This document shows, in pieces, positions 38,625 through 49,393 of a stretch of 64,000 nt of DNA. The notes beneath the pieces were generated by a model. It saw only the letters and a list, made by a program, of their open reading frames with translations, had not been told where the DNA came from and searched no databases. This DNA comes from Perkinsus olseni (lineage: Eukaryota; Perkinsozoa; Perkinsida). A program made the position numbers and the translations under genes. Numbering within the stretch: position 1 is the stretch's first letter; every line of letters starts with the position of its first letter. The stretch covers positions 57,665-121,664 of the forward strand of contig JABANN010000025.1 in the NCBI GenBank assembly GCA_013115125.1. The letters run 5' to 3'.

Positions 38625-38814
38625 ATTAGATAGTGGCCGAAGGGCTCGATAGACTGACTTTGTGTATCCTGAGGGCGCCCATGGAGTAGACGCATCTCCG
38701 TCACACTCATGTCTCGAGTCGAGCTTAGTGGTATCTTTGCGCTAGATCTTGAGGTCTCATAATGATGGAGGACCTTTTCAGTTTGAAGAGGTTGTTTGGC
38801 ATCTAAGCTTGAAG

Positions 38815-40092
38815 ATGCGCTTCAGCAAGAGGCTCGCCTTGGCGATGCAAGAAGGCACTTTGCCTTACCTCTCTCAGAAGACCATCAAACACCATCTAGT
38901 GGGACTGGAGAAGCTTGCCAAGACCTTTACCAAACAGAATGTACTACCGCCAGCGCGACTCCGTAATTCTGTTCACTTTTGCTGCTTACAGGAACTCCTT
39001 GGGACTGAGTCGATGGCGTCCCTCATCATTTTCGTGAACACTGAACGAGCAAGGTATGTTAGGGGTTGTTTTCATCCGATTTGAGTGTTCTTTTCCTTAG
39101 GTATGGTATCCCCCAGAGGGACGTGTTGTTGACGCTAGAGGAGATCCGTTATCAAGATGGGGAGATGTTCAGTGTCGTTGACAGGGACATTGAGTGCATT
39201 AAAGGAGCGATAGAGGAACTCGAAGTCACTCTAATGCATGAGGTACGTTCCTTCGTTGCATTCTCGTGTTGTCAGGATTTTTATGCTTTTTCTATCAGAT
39301 TACGCAATGGATATCTAATGCTAATCACGGTGGCCTCCTCTTGACCGAACGGCAGGTGGAATGTGCTCCGCAGAAGAATGGCCAGAAGCTTGCCCAGGCA
39401 TTGGTAATAGTTATGGGCGGCCCTCTTCCTTCAGTGTATGGGGACTTCTTTCCTCGCAGGTGTCGTATCATGTGAAGTCTCTTGGCACCGAGGCGGCCTG
39501 CTCATGGGTCGAGTCGTATGTGAGAAGCTACTCTACTTTTCATGAGCACCTTACCAAGTTGATGGACTACGTCGACGTCAACCTGGCCGGCTTCCGAAAG
39601 TTGCTCAAGCGCCACGACAAGAACATACCGAAAATCTTCCACGCTAGAGACACCCCGTTCCTCGGGTAAGTTCCTCGGCAGTTCCTGGTCTCAAGTCATC
39701 GCCGTTTGGTTTTAGGTTCCATTCGATCGTCACAAGAGTTACTATGAAGGTGTTTGTGGTTGCCGTGAAGATCCACACGCTACTGAGGGAGTGTTTGGAC
39801 GAGATTGATCGGCAGGCTCAGAGCTCATCGCCGTCCTCTGAGGTCGAGGCACTGGGGTCTCTCCTAGGTAAGCCTAGTAGGAGTCAACGCGGCCTTGTCG
39901 ACGGTGTCTGCTTCAGGTCCAGTACCTTCGCTTGGTGCAGAAACAGCGACGGTGGCGCATCTTCACTTCCCTAACCTCTTCGAGCCGGTTGATGATGCCC
40001 AAGATGCTCAGCAGCAGCCTCATTACGAGCTGCGTGTGTGTAGCGCGGAGTCACTCCAGTTGCCGATGCTAGACGGTAGTCCTGGCAACTGA
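38815..40092 (+). CDS. SPX-domain protein
   Basis: The protein starts MRFSKRLALAMQEGTLPYLS, with the short helical start of SPX domains, and later has YVDVNLAGFRKLLKRHDKN, which matches the conserved SPX core (N..GFRKI.KK.DK). SPX domains bind inositol pyrophosphates and report phosphate status; they occur alone or fused to transporters and polyphosphate polymerases. Exons: 38815-39052, 39101-39241 and 39298 onwards, then exons to the stop at 40092; introns are 48-60 nt. The region between the two SPX blocks is helical. After the SPX core there is a helical segment (VTMKVFVVAVKIHTLLRECL) and a short non-conserved tail, so no transporter or polymerase domain follows. It looks like a stand-alone SPX protein. 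Confidence 0.7.
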
Positions 40093-40381
40093 GGGGCCGC
40101 TCTGGCCTGGGTTTATGAACTGCTCAAAATTGCTGCATGTTAGTAGTAAGGCCACGTGTAAACTCACTAGAGTACGTCGTCCATTCGGATGAGGGGCTAG
40201 TCGTGATGAGTCGATGCCTAGAGCTCCTCCGGGGGTTCATGCTGCCCGGATGGCTCTCTTTTTGCTGTTGGTTTCGCTCACAGCGGAGGGTTGTACAGTT
40301 TTGGATCATTGCTTGCGTTCGGAGGGGAGAGGAGTACCACTCAGATTTTCCTCTGGTAGGGTTATCACATTTTCATTTATC

Positions 40382-42136
40382 ATGACCGATACAACTGCTA
40401 CTGACAGCAAGATGCCTACTAAGGTTACCGTCGAGGAGGCGGCCAAGGCTAAGGTAGACGAGGCTGCAGCTAAGGTCCCGACCAAGGCTGAGGTCGAGGA
40501 GGCCGCCAAGGGTAAAATCGACGAGGCTTCCGCTAGCGTGGAGTCGGCCAAGGCCCAAGTCGAGGAGGCTGCCAAGTCCAAGGTCGACGAGGCCTCCGCC
40601 AGCGTGGAGTCGGCCAAGGCCAAGGTCGACGAGGCTGCCAAGGGTAAAGTGAACGCGGCTGCTGCTAGCGTGGAGTCGGCCAAGGCTCAATTGAAGGAGG
40701 CTGCGGCTAAGGTGGAGCTTCCTAAGGGCGCCACTGACCAGAAGGCCGCCGCCGCCGCGCCTGAACAGGACGATGGTATGGATCATACTCCTACTGAGGA
40801 TATGAACAAGCTCGTTCACTTCAATGCACTGGAGCCCTCTCATGTGGGCACTATCAAGGACGTGTCTGCCTCCAACAAGCTTATCCAGAGGAAGTACGCC
40901 CCTAAGGACTTCCACTGGTCAAAGTCCGCTGAGATCCACAGGATCAGAAGGAAGCAGATCGTCGAAGCGTAAGTGCTCTTGGTGGCTCTTGTTGTTATCG
41001 TCATCATCGTCGTTGCTGCTCTGTTCAGTCACCCGGAGATCCTCAAGGTGCAGGGTGCCGATAACCGCGAGGCCATCTTTGCCACCGTCACTGTCCTCAT
41101 ACAGTTCATCATGTGTATCCTCGTTAGGAACTGGTCGTGGCCGAAGGTCATCCTGGCCACTTGGGTAGGCGTCCTGTACTCAGCTAGAGTTGGTCACATT
41201 GCCGGTCTTTTTTCAGCTCGTCTCTGGAACCATGGAGCACTCCATCGTCATGGGTGGTCACGAGCTGTCTCACGATATGTTCTTCAAGACTAGGTTCTAC
41301 AACAGGCTCTTCTCGTAAGTCCCATCTCAGCGCTCGTCCTGCTGTGACGTCTTCCTTGTCATTAGTCTCTTCTTGAACCTTCCGGTCGGTGTCGCTATGA
41401 TGGCTACCTTCAGAAGATACCATCTCGATCATCACTCCTCACAGGTAGGAAGATTCTCTCAGATCCTCGCGCGGTTCCCAATTGTGTATGATCTCAGGGA
41501 GTCCCCAATATCGATGTGGACCTGCCCACTCGCTTCGAGGCCAACCTTTTCCAGCACAAGCTCGGCAAGTTCGTCTGGGCCCTCTTCCAGCCCTTCTTCT
41601 ACGGTCTGAGGCCTCTCATTGTCCATCCCCTTCCCATGAACTTGTACGAGTTCGTCAACTGGTTGGTGCAGCTTCCGTTTGATATCCTCGTCGTGAAGTA
41701 CCTCGGCTGGAAGTCCTTCTTCTACCTTATTGGTGGTCTCTTCATGGGCCTGAGTATCTTCAACCCCATCTCCGCTCACTTCATCGCTGAGCATTATGAG
41801 TTTGTCTATGGCCAGGAGACCTACAGTTACTACGGCCCTCTCAACTTCATCGTCTACAATGTCGGGTAAGATGACAGCGGTCGAGTGAGTCCCCTTGTTA
41901 CTCTTCATCGTGCTGCCTTTCAGACTCCATAATGAGCATCACGACTTCCCGAATGTTGCTGGCTCCAACCTGTGGAAGGTCAAGGAGATCGCTCCTGAGT
42001 GGTAGGGCTGGTGGTGATGCAAACAGTGTTAGTGATTGTCATTGTTTTTGTCTACCGTAGGTACGACATGCCCAGCTACACTTCCTGGACCAAGGTCCTC
42101 TATCAGTTCATCACTGGCGAGAATATGAATCTGTAA
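40382..42136 (+). CDS. DEGS1: sphingolipid delta-4 desaturase with helical repeat extension
   Basis: Seven exons join in phase: 40382-40968, 41029-41164, 41217-41314, 41366-41444, 41498-41865, 41924-42001 and 42061-42136. The enzyme introduces the delta-4 double bond of dihydroceramide in the ER membrane. The three His boxes are present: HELSHD, YHLDHH and HNEHHDFP. The usual short N-terminal motif DFHWSKSAEIHRIRRKQI precedes the first membrane pair, and PLPMNLYEFVNWLVQLPFDI and YYGPLNFIVYNVG follow in standard order. The first exon adds about 125 residues before the family start: repeats of K-(V/A)-(D/E)-E-A-A-K and S-A-S-V-E-S-A-K-A, low in hydrophobics and likely helical, resembling LEA-type repeats. 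A paralogue lies at 49394. Confidence 0.92.
40430..40720 (+). repeat. coding repeat (AAK/ESAK helical units) in desaturase
   Basis: Imperfect units of roughly 33-66 nt encode VEEAAK.KVDEA and SASVESAKAQ. The block lies entirely within the first exon, upstream of the catalytic part. Confidence 0.7.
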
Positions 42137-43040
42137 TATCAATCGGTGCCTTGCCGTTGCTTCATCGTTGTCTGCGGTCAGGTATTGCCGTGTAATGCGC
42201 GAGCACGCGTAAGGCCCGGCAGCATTCCCTGGTTGTTTAGAATGACCATACCTGTGGTCGGTCTATTATCCCTTCTGAGTGACCTCGCCTCACCGCCCTG
42301 TTGTTCATTGGGCATATCCTTATTCTTGTTCCTAATGTCAAGCTGCCGTATTGCCAGGCAGTAGTTTCCTATTCTTCGAAGTGTATCTTTTACAGCTTAC
42401 TAACACCAGGAGTTTCATCATCGTTGTCGTCGTTTGGTTATAAATTCTACGCTGCTTGGGGAGGGCCGTGGGAGAAGTCGACGGTTGCTCAATGGAGAGG
42501 CTTAAAGCAGCTGTGAGGGGCACTCTGTACGCCTTCGTATCGGAATCACTTCGAGCCATTTGTGGTAAACTCGAAAGGTTATAACGGAAGAGGATGTTGC
42601 TGCTCAGAGACTCAATTCGCTCGTGATTCAAGTGTTAAGGGCAACTGACGGTTCCTTCCTCTATTCATTGGTAGGAATAGCAGGATTCTGTCGCCTTCTG
42701 AGTCGCTCTTCCCAAACCTCATTTCTGGATGTAGATGGCACTGCGTTGAGAATTATCGATGTTAACGAAGTCGATCTGATGTTATGATCTTCGAGATTGT
42801 ATTTGGTCGACTGGGATGGACCACGGCAGAGGCTGACAAACCTGAAGTTGTTCCACTACCGTCACGGTAGTACCGTGTTGGCACACGGTAATTTTCCATT
42901 CGAAGTGTATCTTTTGCAGTTCGATCCCATCGGGGCTTTCTTTCCAATGTTATTGTGGTTTTGTTATCATTTTTATTTTACGTTTGGGGGGACGCTGAGA
43001 TCTGAGATGTCGGGTTCGACGTGAGTACGAATAGCATCCG
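42137..43040. other. intergenic with a short local duplication
   Basis: No gene is supported. The 21-mer TTCGAAGTGTATCTTTT(A/G)CAG occurs at 42375-42395 and 42899-42919 with one difference, so part of this spacer is duplicated. It precedes the first member of the tandem family. Confidence 0.4.
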
Positions 43041-44578
43041 ATGGCGACTGTACGGTCCCTAACAGCTAGCAGTCTTTCGTGGCTGCACTACACCCTTCTA
43101 AGCTCTTATAGGATAGTCCGGGACACCGATGGCCCTCACATAGCGGCTCTCCGCATGCTTCTGCTGGAGCATCGAGCCAACGCTGCTCTGCCTGAGTGCC
43201 TGGAGGACCTCATCTGGGCTTATCTCCTACCGATCACCATCAATTCTCCGGATACATGCGTCCAGAACACATTTCGTCTCCCAGCTAGGTTCAAGCCCAT
43301 CGCTTTATCTTTCATATCTGAGCCTACTGATGGTATCTTTGGTGTATGGGAGGAAGATACAAATAAGGTCGCACGTATGGCTCTCGGGACGGGATCGACT
43401 TCTGGCCAGGCCCTAGGAAACACTGGAGAGGTTGTGTTTGATGCCGGAAGTGAGGTTACCGCAGCCGTGTCCTCGCATAAGGATGTCTACTACGTTACCT
43501 CTGCCTCGCCTAGAGTTTTGCACCGCCGAGGGTTGCTCGAGAGTGGTGAGTATGAGTTGATTTCGTCTCTGAGTATGCCTCGGTCTATACGAGAGCTCAA
43601 GCTGGCGAGTGGCCGTATCTTCTTGCTCCTTGAAGGAGGCAGTGAGCTTTACAGGCTGACTTATTACCCCTCTATGAATATCGAAATGGTTGGTAAGCTG
43701 CCTCTAGGCGGCAAACCGTCCCCCGTCCCCCGATCCGGCCTGGTCAGGATGACCATTGTGATGTCATACAAGATGTGTTGATTGAAGGCGACCGCGTCAC
43801 TTGTGTGTTGTTCGTTCCACAGGAGAGTAGCCTCGGCGTCTGGCGTCCCGATGACTTCGTCTTTAAGGCTGTTCAAGTCCCAAGATTCTGCTGCTGTCGC
43901 TTTGTTCTGCGTACTAATGGTAACGTGGTGGCTGGGGTATTCGGTGGTTCCTGGGGACACAGCTTCAGCGTATACGAGATCTTCGAAAACAAAGTCTCGA
44001 CGTGCGCCTTCGCCGCGAGGGAAAGCCGCGTGATATCGGTTGCCGTTTCGTCTGACCGGCGAGTATCAGTTTCTCTGTGGAAAGAGAAAGAGGGGCAGTC
44101 GTGTGGAACGGTGGTCAGGACGGTGACACTCAGTCGAAGCGGAGCGAGGACGTATGATCACGGATTTATTTACCGCCCGAGATCGATTGATACTGATAGA
44201 AGTTTGGCTTATTATTATGCCGCTGCGGCCCAAGACCATGTATGTCATGACGACACTTCTGACGATTCGGACCTTGACGAAGTTATCTATGGTAATATCT
44301 TTGACGATTCAGGCCCCGACGAGGTTGTCTATGACGATATCTTCGTGGACTCGGGCCCCGACGAGGTTGTCTATGATGATATCTTCGTGGACTCGGGCCC
44401 CGACGAGGTTGTCTATGATGATATCTTTTTGGATGCGGGCCCCGACGAGGTTGTCTATGTTGATATCTTCGTGGACTCGGGCCCCGACGAGGTTGTCTAT
44501 GATGATATCTTTTCGGATGCGGGCCCCGACGAGGTTGTCTATGATGATATCTTCGTCGATTCAGGTTCCGATTATTAG
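43041..44578 (+). pseudogene. tandem family member 1 with DSGPDEVVY repeats, one frame change
   Basis: The family is unknown to me and appears four times between 43 and 49 kb. This copy begins MATVRSLTASSLSWLHYTLL and has the family start motif (HIAALRMLLLE, then LPECLEDLIWAYLLP). It then matches copy 2 along its whole length, including DVYYVTS, the RELKLASGRIFLLLE segment and CCCRFV.RTNG.VVAGVFG. The frame changes once near 43720-43740, within a C-rich run (GTCCCCCGTCCCCCG), so it is either broken or has an assembly error there. After the conserved part it carries seven 42-nt units coding DSGPDEVVYDDIFV, absent from the other copies. Repeating beta-strand-like blocks suggest a propeller-like fold, which is only a guess. 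Confidence 0.6.
44270..44574 (+). repeat. 42-nt coding minisatellite (DSGPDEVVYDDIFV)
   Basis: About seven tandem units, nearly identical, encode a highly acidic 14-residue repeat at the C-terminus of family member 1. High unit identity implies recent expansion. Confidence 0.9.
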
Positions 44579-45345
44579 CGGAACCGCTCCGCTTTGAGCT
44601 TCAGTAGCTCACTAGAATGGACCAAGACGTATCCCGCACATGGGAAGAGGTCAGGTCACCGCTGCGGATGATACTCAGCAAAGATCTCTCTGGAGCTACC
44701 GATCGATGCGTAACTTGGGAGCATATCCGCAGTTTCAGTGTTTGACTTTTATAAGGGAGGATCTCCGCCGGGAGGCTCTGTAGAGTTGGCCAGGGGTAGG
44801 AGGATGGGCTTACAACCTACGTAGAAATGGGAAACGTCGCCCACAATAGAGTTAAGTGAGATTATCTGAGCGAGTGCTTGGCGATGAAGATCGGACCGGG
44901 CAGCCTCAATATCATGGAAAATTTGACATCGGAGTTTCGTAGACTCTCGAGATGTGCAGCCTCGGAGAGCGCGGAAGGAACTCCCAGGAGCTCCCTCGCT
45001 CAGCTGCCTTCGCTTACATCTTCTCGACCTCTGTTGTGCTCATGGAAACTTCAATCGCGGCAGGAGCCTCTGAACGGGGTCACAACAAAATTGAAGTTTC
45101 TATTGGTGGAATAGGGATTGAACGGATGCCGTTTAGTTATCAGTCTCAATTTTGTACTCTGAAGAGGTTCAGAGGAGCTCAGACGCATGCGTGCAAGTTG
45201 TGGTCGAAGAACCCGAAAATGTTGAAAGTTCTGAAGTTCCGAGTCCTCTGACCTGACCAGTGGCTCTGGGCGGCGGCCTGCTTGTGTGTGGTTCGTCATG
45301 AATCCAGACTGCTGTGGACTCCTTTAGCTAGGCTTATTGAGTTGA
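44579..45345. other. spacer between family members 1 and 2
   Basis: No complete gene is supported. Short open frames exist near 44880-45250 but show no clear match to the family. Confidence 0.35.
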
Positions 45346-46521
45346 ATGGCCCGAGACGTCAGCGCCCCCCACTTGGCGGCTCTCCGCATGCAGCTGCTGG
45401 AGAGACTGTCGAATACCCTGCCCGAGGCCCTGGAATCCCTCATCTGGGGCTGCTTCCTACCGCTTACGGTTAACGGGCCAGACAAATGCGTCCGAGAAAA
45501 GCTCTACCAGCTGCCACTCAAGTTCGAGCCCATCGCATCCTCTTCCCTCTTCGATGCCACCGGCTGGCTAACGGGTATATGGGAACACGGTAAGAAGATT
45601 GTTCGTATCGGTCCCGGAGCTAAGCGCGCTTACGGCCCTTTCGGCCGAGCGCGTGGACAGGTTGGAGAAGCAGCTTCTGGTATTAAGGAAGAGGTATTGC
45701 ATGCAGTGATACTGAACACGGACCTCTACTACGTTACGCTTCACATGAGAAGTGTCCTGCAGTGGCAACGATTGCACGGTCACGACGACTATGATGTTAT
45801 GCAATCTCTAATTATGTCCGACTCTATTGGTGAGCTCAAGTCGGCGAGTGGACATCTCTTCCTGCTTCTAGAAACGGGCAGCAACCTCTACATGGTGACA
45901 AGCAACTCTCCAGTTCGTATCGAAGTTGTGGGAAAACTGACTGGCGTGACGTTCGTTCGTTCACCCCTACTTCTCCGAGACAGGTACCGCAATCACATCT
46001 TGCAGGACGTCTTGATCGGAGCTGGTCATGTAACGCATGTATTGTTCGTCCCAGGCGACCACCGTCTTTGTATCTGGCGCCCCGACGATGACGTTTTCGA
46101 GACTAATGTGCCGATGCTTTGCTGCTGTCGGTTTGTTCCAAGCACTAACGGAACCGTGGTGGCAGGGGTATTTGGCGATTATGGAGAACGCGGCTTCAAT
46201 ATTTTCAATATTTATGAGAACAAGGTCCCGGCGATGTCCCTCGACGCCGAGAAGGGTCGTGTGATTTCGGTTGTTATCTCTCCTAACTGGCAAGTATCGG
46301 TAATGACCTACAACGATACCGCCCCTCAAGGCTCTAGGGGGGCGGCTACTACTATTAAACTCAGTCGTACCGGTGCCAAGGCCTATGACCACGGCTTCAA
46401 CCACCACGTAATAGGTGATTTAGTCGATGGATACGATTCTGATGGCGACTCGTGGGATGGGACTGGCAGTGGATTGTTCAGTATTTACGATTATTTCGAT
46501 TTCCGTAACGACCCGCGGTGA
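45346..46521 (+). CDS. tandem family member 2, intact, unknown function
   Basis: A single exon of 391 residues starts MARDVSAPHLAALRMQLLE. Conserved blocks shared with its neighbours are LPEALESLIWGCFLPLTVNG, PDKCVREKL, KFEPIA, DLYYVTLHMRSVLQWQRL, IGELKSASGHLFLLLETG, ILQDVLIGAGHVTHVLFVPG, CCCRFVPSTNGTVVAGVFGD, IYENKVP, RVISVVISPNWQVSVMTYND and IKLSRTGAKAYDHGFNHH. It ends in an acidic Asp/Gly tail. There is no signal peptide or membrane segment. The opening block resembles the short helical start of F-box-like proteins (LP..LE.LIW..LLP), followed by repeated beta blocks, but neither resemblance is strong. Local tandem duplication is clear; the function is unknown. Confidence 0.7.
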   Translation: MARDVSAPHLAALRMQLLERLSNTLPEALESLIWGCFLPLTVNGPDKCVREKLYQLPLKFEPIASSSLFDATGWLTGIWEHGKKIVRIGPGAKRAYGPFGRARGQVGEAASGIKEEVLHAVILNTDLYYVTLHMRSVLQWQRLHGHDDYDVMQSLIMSDSIGELKSASGHLFLLLETGSNLYMVTSNSPVRIEVVGKLTGVTFVRSPLLLRDRYRNHILQDVLIGAGHVTHVLFVPGDHRLCIWRPDDDVFETNVPMLCCCRFVPSTNGTVVAGVFGDYGERGFNIFNIYENKVPAMSLDAEKGRVISVVISPNWQVSVMTYNDTAPQGSRGAATTIKLSRTGAKAYDHGFNHHVIGDLVDGYDSDGDSWDGTGSGLFSIYDYFDFRNDPR

Positions 46522-47013
46522 GGTGTGGTGAATTGTAGATACCTTGTCTGCTCGGGGAGGGGGCTGGACAGCAGGAGGATTCCTGGAGGGGAAGTCCTTT
46601 CCAACGAGGAATGATTATTCTGAGCTGTGCACTCGAGGCCACATTTCCGAGGAGGCTCATTTCATTTCATTTGTTCGTTGTCAATTCGATCGTTAGTTCG
46701 ATTGTCATATCAGTGGTTTTTCCCATAACCTCCTGTCGTGTTGCGGTCCATTGAATCTTGGCCATAGACATAGACATATACATGGATACGTGATACGTGG
46801 TACGTGATACGAACTCCCAACGGGGTGAAGGTAGTTCTCTCGTGTAGCTATCACTGTCGGTGGACCAGACGAATGAAGCATGTCCGCCCTGGAGAGCTTT
46901 CAAGATCCAGCTTCATAGGCAGGCTGCCTAAGGCAGCTGTCGGCTCGGGTCGGCTTGGGTGCCCGTAAACCTGTGATTCCATCACACAGGAGTATGCAGT
47001 CATCATTTTTATC
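46522..47013. other. spacer between family members 2 and 3
   Basis: No gene is supported. A short repetitive stretch lies near 46760-46812 (ATACATGGATACGTGATACG-like units). Confidence 0.35.
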
Positions 47014-48272
47014 ATGTCGGCTGAAATGGCTTCCGTAGTGGGAATCACGTCACATGATGTGGACGAGCGCCCGAGGCCGACGCAACACGTCATCAGTGCT
47101 CCTCACTTGGCGGCGGCCCTCCGAGTGCAGCCCGGGCCTCCTAGAGGCCCGATCGGGCAGCTTCCCGGAGTGTCTGGAGTCCCTCATCTGGGCCTATCTT
47201 CTGCCTTTGACTGACGATCAATGGCCCGGACAAGTGTGTCCGAGAGAACATCTACGACCTACTGTACCAGCTGAGTTCGAGCCCCTTGCGTCTCCGGGGA
47301 TTTTCGATCCCTCCGTCCCCCTCCTAGGAGCTTGGGAGACGGGCTTCGTTGTCGCTCATGGGGGACGTCCAAGGCGGATCGATCGCCCGTCTCAGCCCGG
47401 GGACCGGGACACCCGACTTCCCCTTCGGTCGGTCTCGTGATGGAGTTGCTGAATCTGGCGTCAGTGTGGAAGATGAGGTATCTGATGCTACCGTGATGGG
47501 CAACAATCTTTACTACGTTACTACCGACTCACAAAACGTCCTCCACTGGTGGCAACTGGCCGACGGTGGCGACTATGAGTTGAGGCCATCCCTACAAGTG
47601 CCCGAACGTATTAATGAGTTGAAGTTAGCTGGTGGACACCTGTTCTTGTTAATCGGCAGTGAGCTCTATCTGCTGGTCCATAATCCAGGCATGGGAGTGG
47701 AGCTCGTCTGCGAACTACCTCCTCACGGCGACTCTCCCACAGACGAGAAAGGAAACGTCACGGAACGGATGATGAAATCCTTCGATGATCTTTTCAACTA
47801 CGGCGCGATTGACGTCGTCCAGGACGTGTTGGTTCGAGATGGTCGTGTCACCCATGTGCTGTTCACGCGTGGCCATCATAATCTCTGCATTCTTCGTCGA
47901 GATGGTTTCTTCTTCGAGGCGTCTGTGCCGGGATATTCCTGCTGTCGGTTTGTTCCTCACACTAATGGCACTGTGGTCGCTGGGGTATTCGGTGACTTCG
48001 TAAGTCGTGGTTTTAACGTTTACAACATTTATGACGACAAGGTCCCGACGATATCCCTGGACATGGGAAATGGCCCTGTTCTCTCGATTGTTATCTCGTC
48101 AGATTGGAGAGTCTCAGTTGTTGCCTACAACAGAGACATGCTGTCGAGTGTGTCGGTCACCAACATCAGGCTCAGTCGCGTCGGAACCGATAGCGATGAT
48201 TATGGTTTTAACTCAGACACTGATGGTTACACTTACTGTACGCGAGGAATTTGCCGTGAGCCTCCGTTCTAA
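47014..48272 (+). pseudogene. tandem family member 3, several frame changes
   Basis: All family blocks are recognisable in order (ISAPHLAA; FPECLESLIWAYLLPLT; ingPDKCVREN; EFEPLASPGIFD; NLYYVTTDSQNVLHWWQL; INELKLAGGHLFLL; VVQDVLVRDGRVTHVLFTRG; CCRFVPHTNGTVVAGVFGDF; IRLSRVGTDSDDYGFN). In the first 400 nt they fall in changing reading frames, at least three changes between about 47110 and 47410. From 47430 to the stop at 48272 the frame is open. This fits a decaying copy whose 3' two thirds are still uninterrupted, or poor sequence in the first part. Confidence 0.6.
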
Positions 48273-48606
48273 TCTGTGAGTATCATGAGAAGGGCGTTTC
48301 TGAGGAAATCCAGACTCAATGCTGCAGCTGTTTCAGTGGCGTGACGTCCTCTTTGATCTGAGGTGTAACTCGACTGAGTAGTGGTTATCTTCTGATGATC
48401 TCTGAACAAATCCCTCGCTCATCTGAAGGTCCCAGCTGGGAGACGAAGGATTCCTGGGCCAGGAGGGCTCATCTGTGCTAACTCGAGCGTATGTGCCAAT
48501 TTCTATCGTATCCGTGTGGCATTGTGTTGGTGTCTACCCGACCTTGGCGACACGATGGAGTTGCATCGTGGGAGGCGTGGAAAGTTTCACGCGCAACGCG
48601 CATTAG
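48273..48606. other. spacer between family members 3 and 4
   Basis: Nothing beyond short random frames is seen. Confidence 0.35.
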
Positions 48607-48873
48607 GTGAGCGGCGACTCTTCCATAAGTGACGGTAGTGAGATAGCTGATGCGGCCAGCGTGATGGCGAGGCTCGACCGAGTGGTCGAAGATCAGGGTT
48701 ACGTCTTACAGGATGTGTTGTTGGTGACCGACGGCCGCGTCACATGCATGTTATCAGCACCAGCGCAAGGTCGCGTTGATGCCTCGGACGCCAAGAAGGG
48801 TCCTGTGGTTTGGGTTTCCATCTCTCCCGACTGTTCTTTCAGCAGAGCTTGTTCAATCGTGGCAAGTGTGTGA
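48607..48873 (+). pseudogene. tandem family remnant 4
   Basis: An 88-codon frame contains MARLDRVVEDQGYVLQDVLL and VTDGRVTCMLSAP, matching the ILQDVLI..G.VTHVLF block of the family, followed by KKGPVVWVSISPDCSFS, matching the RVISVVISPNW block. The segment between these two blocks in the other copies (CCCRFV..TNG) is missing, and both ends of the gene are absent. It is a deleted remnant. Confidence 0.55.
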
Positions 48874-49393
48874 ATGAGCACATGGGAGGTGTCATAGGAA
48901 TGCTTGCTGAGAGGACGGTTATCGTATAGCCACGGGAATACATCAGAAGCCATGCCGGTCTGGCTCTTCTCGACAGTACTAGGCCCTCATCTAAGGTTTC
49001 CTACGGGTCCGCAGCAAATTTTCAAACATGGTCGAGTAGTACGTATCCGATAATCGTTCTCTGCCCAACACAGGTCCTACGCGGCGTCACGCGTGACGCA
49101 GGCGATCCAGTTCCGTACTGGGCTGGGATAATCCCAGCAATCTCAGTGGGATTGCTGTTCATCATGCTCATTAATGCCTCGGTGGCTCGGAGGCCCCTTG
49201 TCATTGTGTAGCCCCAAAAACAGCTGTTCCTGCACTACTCTTGCTGGGAGCAGTGTATCTAGAAACAGCGCGGTTCCTGGGTGCTCAGAGTTGAGGACTT
49301 TTGGATATAATGGACCTTTCGCCTCTCTCTGCATGGTTGCGTACTGGGTGGATCTCTCTAAGGTGTAGCTGCCGCTCCAATTCATCCTCCTTA
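48874..49393. other. spacer before second desaturase
   Basis: No gene is supported. The desaturase start could lie slightly upstream, as an in-frame ATG exists at 49310, but the added residues have no counterpart in the family. Confidence 0.35.

Noticed and set aside
40306-41908. Minus-strand frames opposite the desaturase
   Set aside because: They are complements of the repeat and of biased coding sequence, with no independent features.
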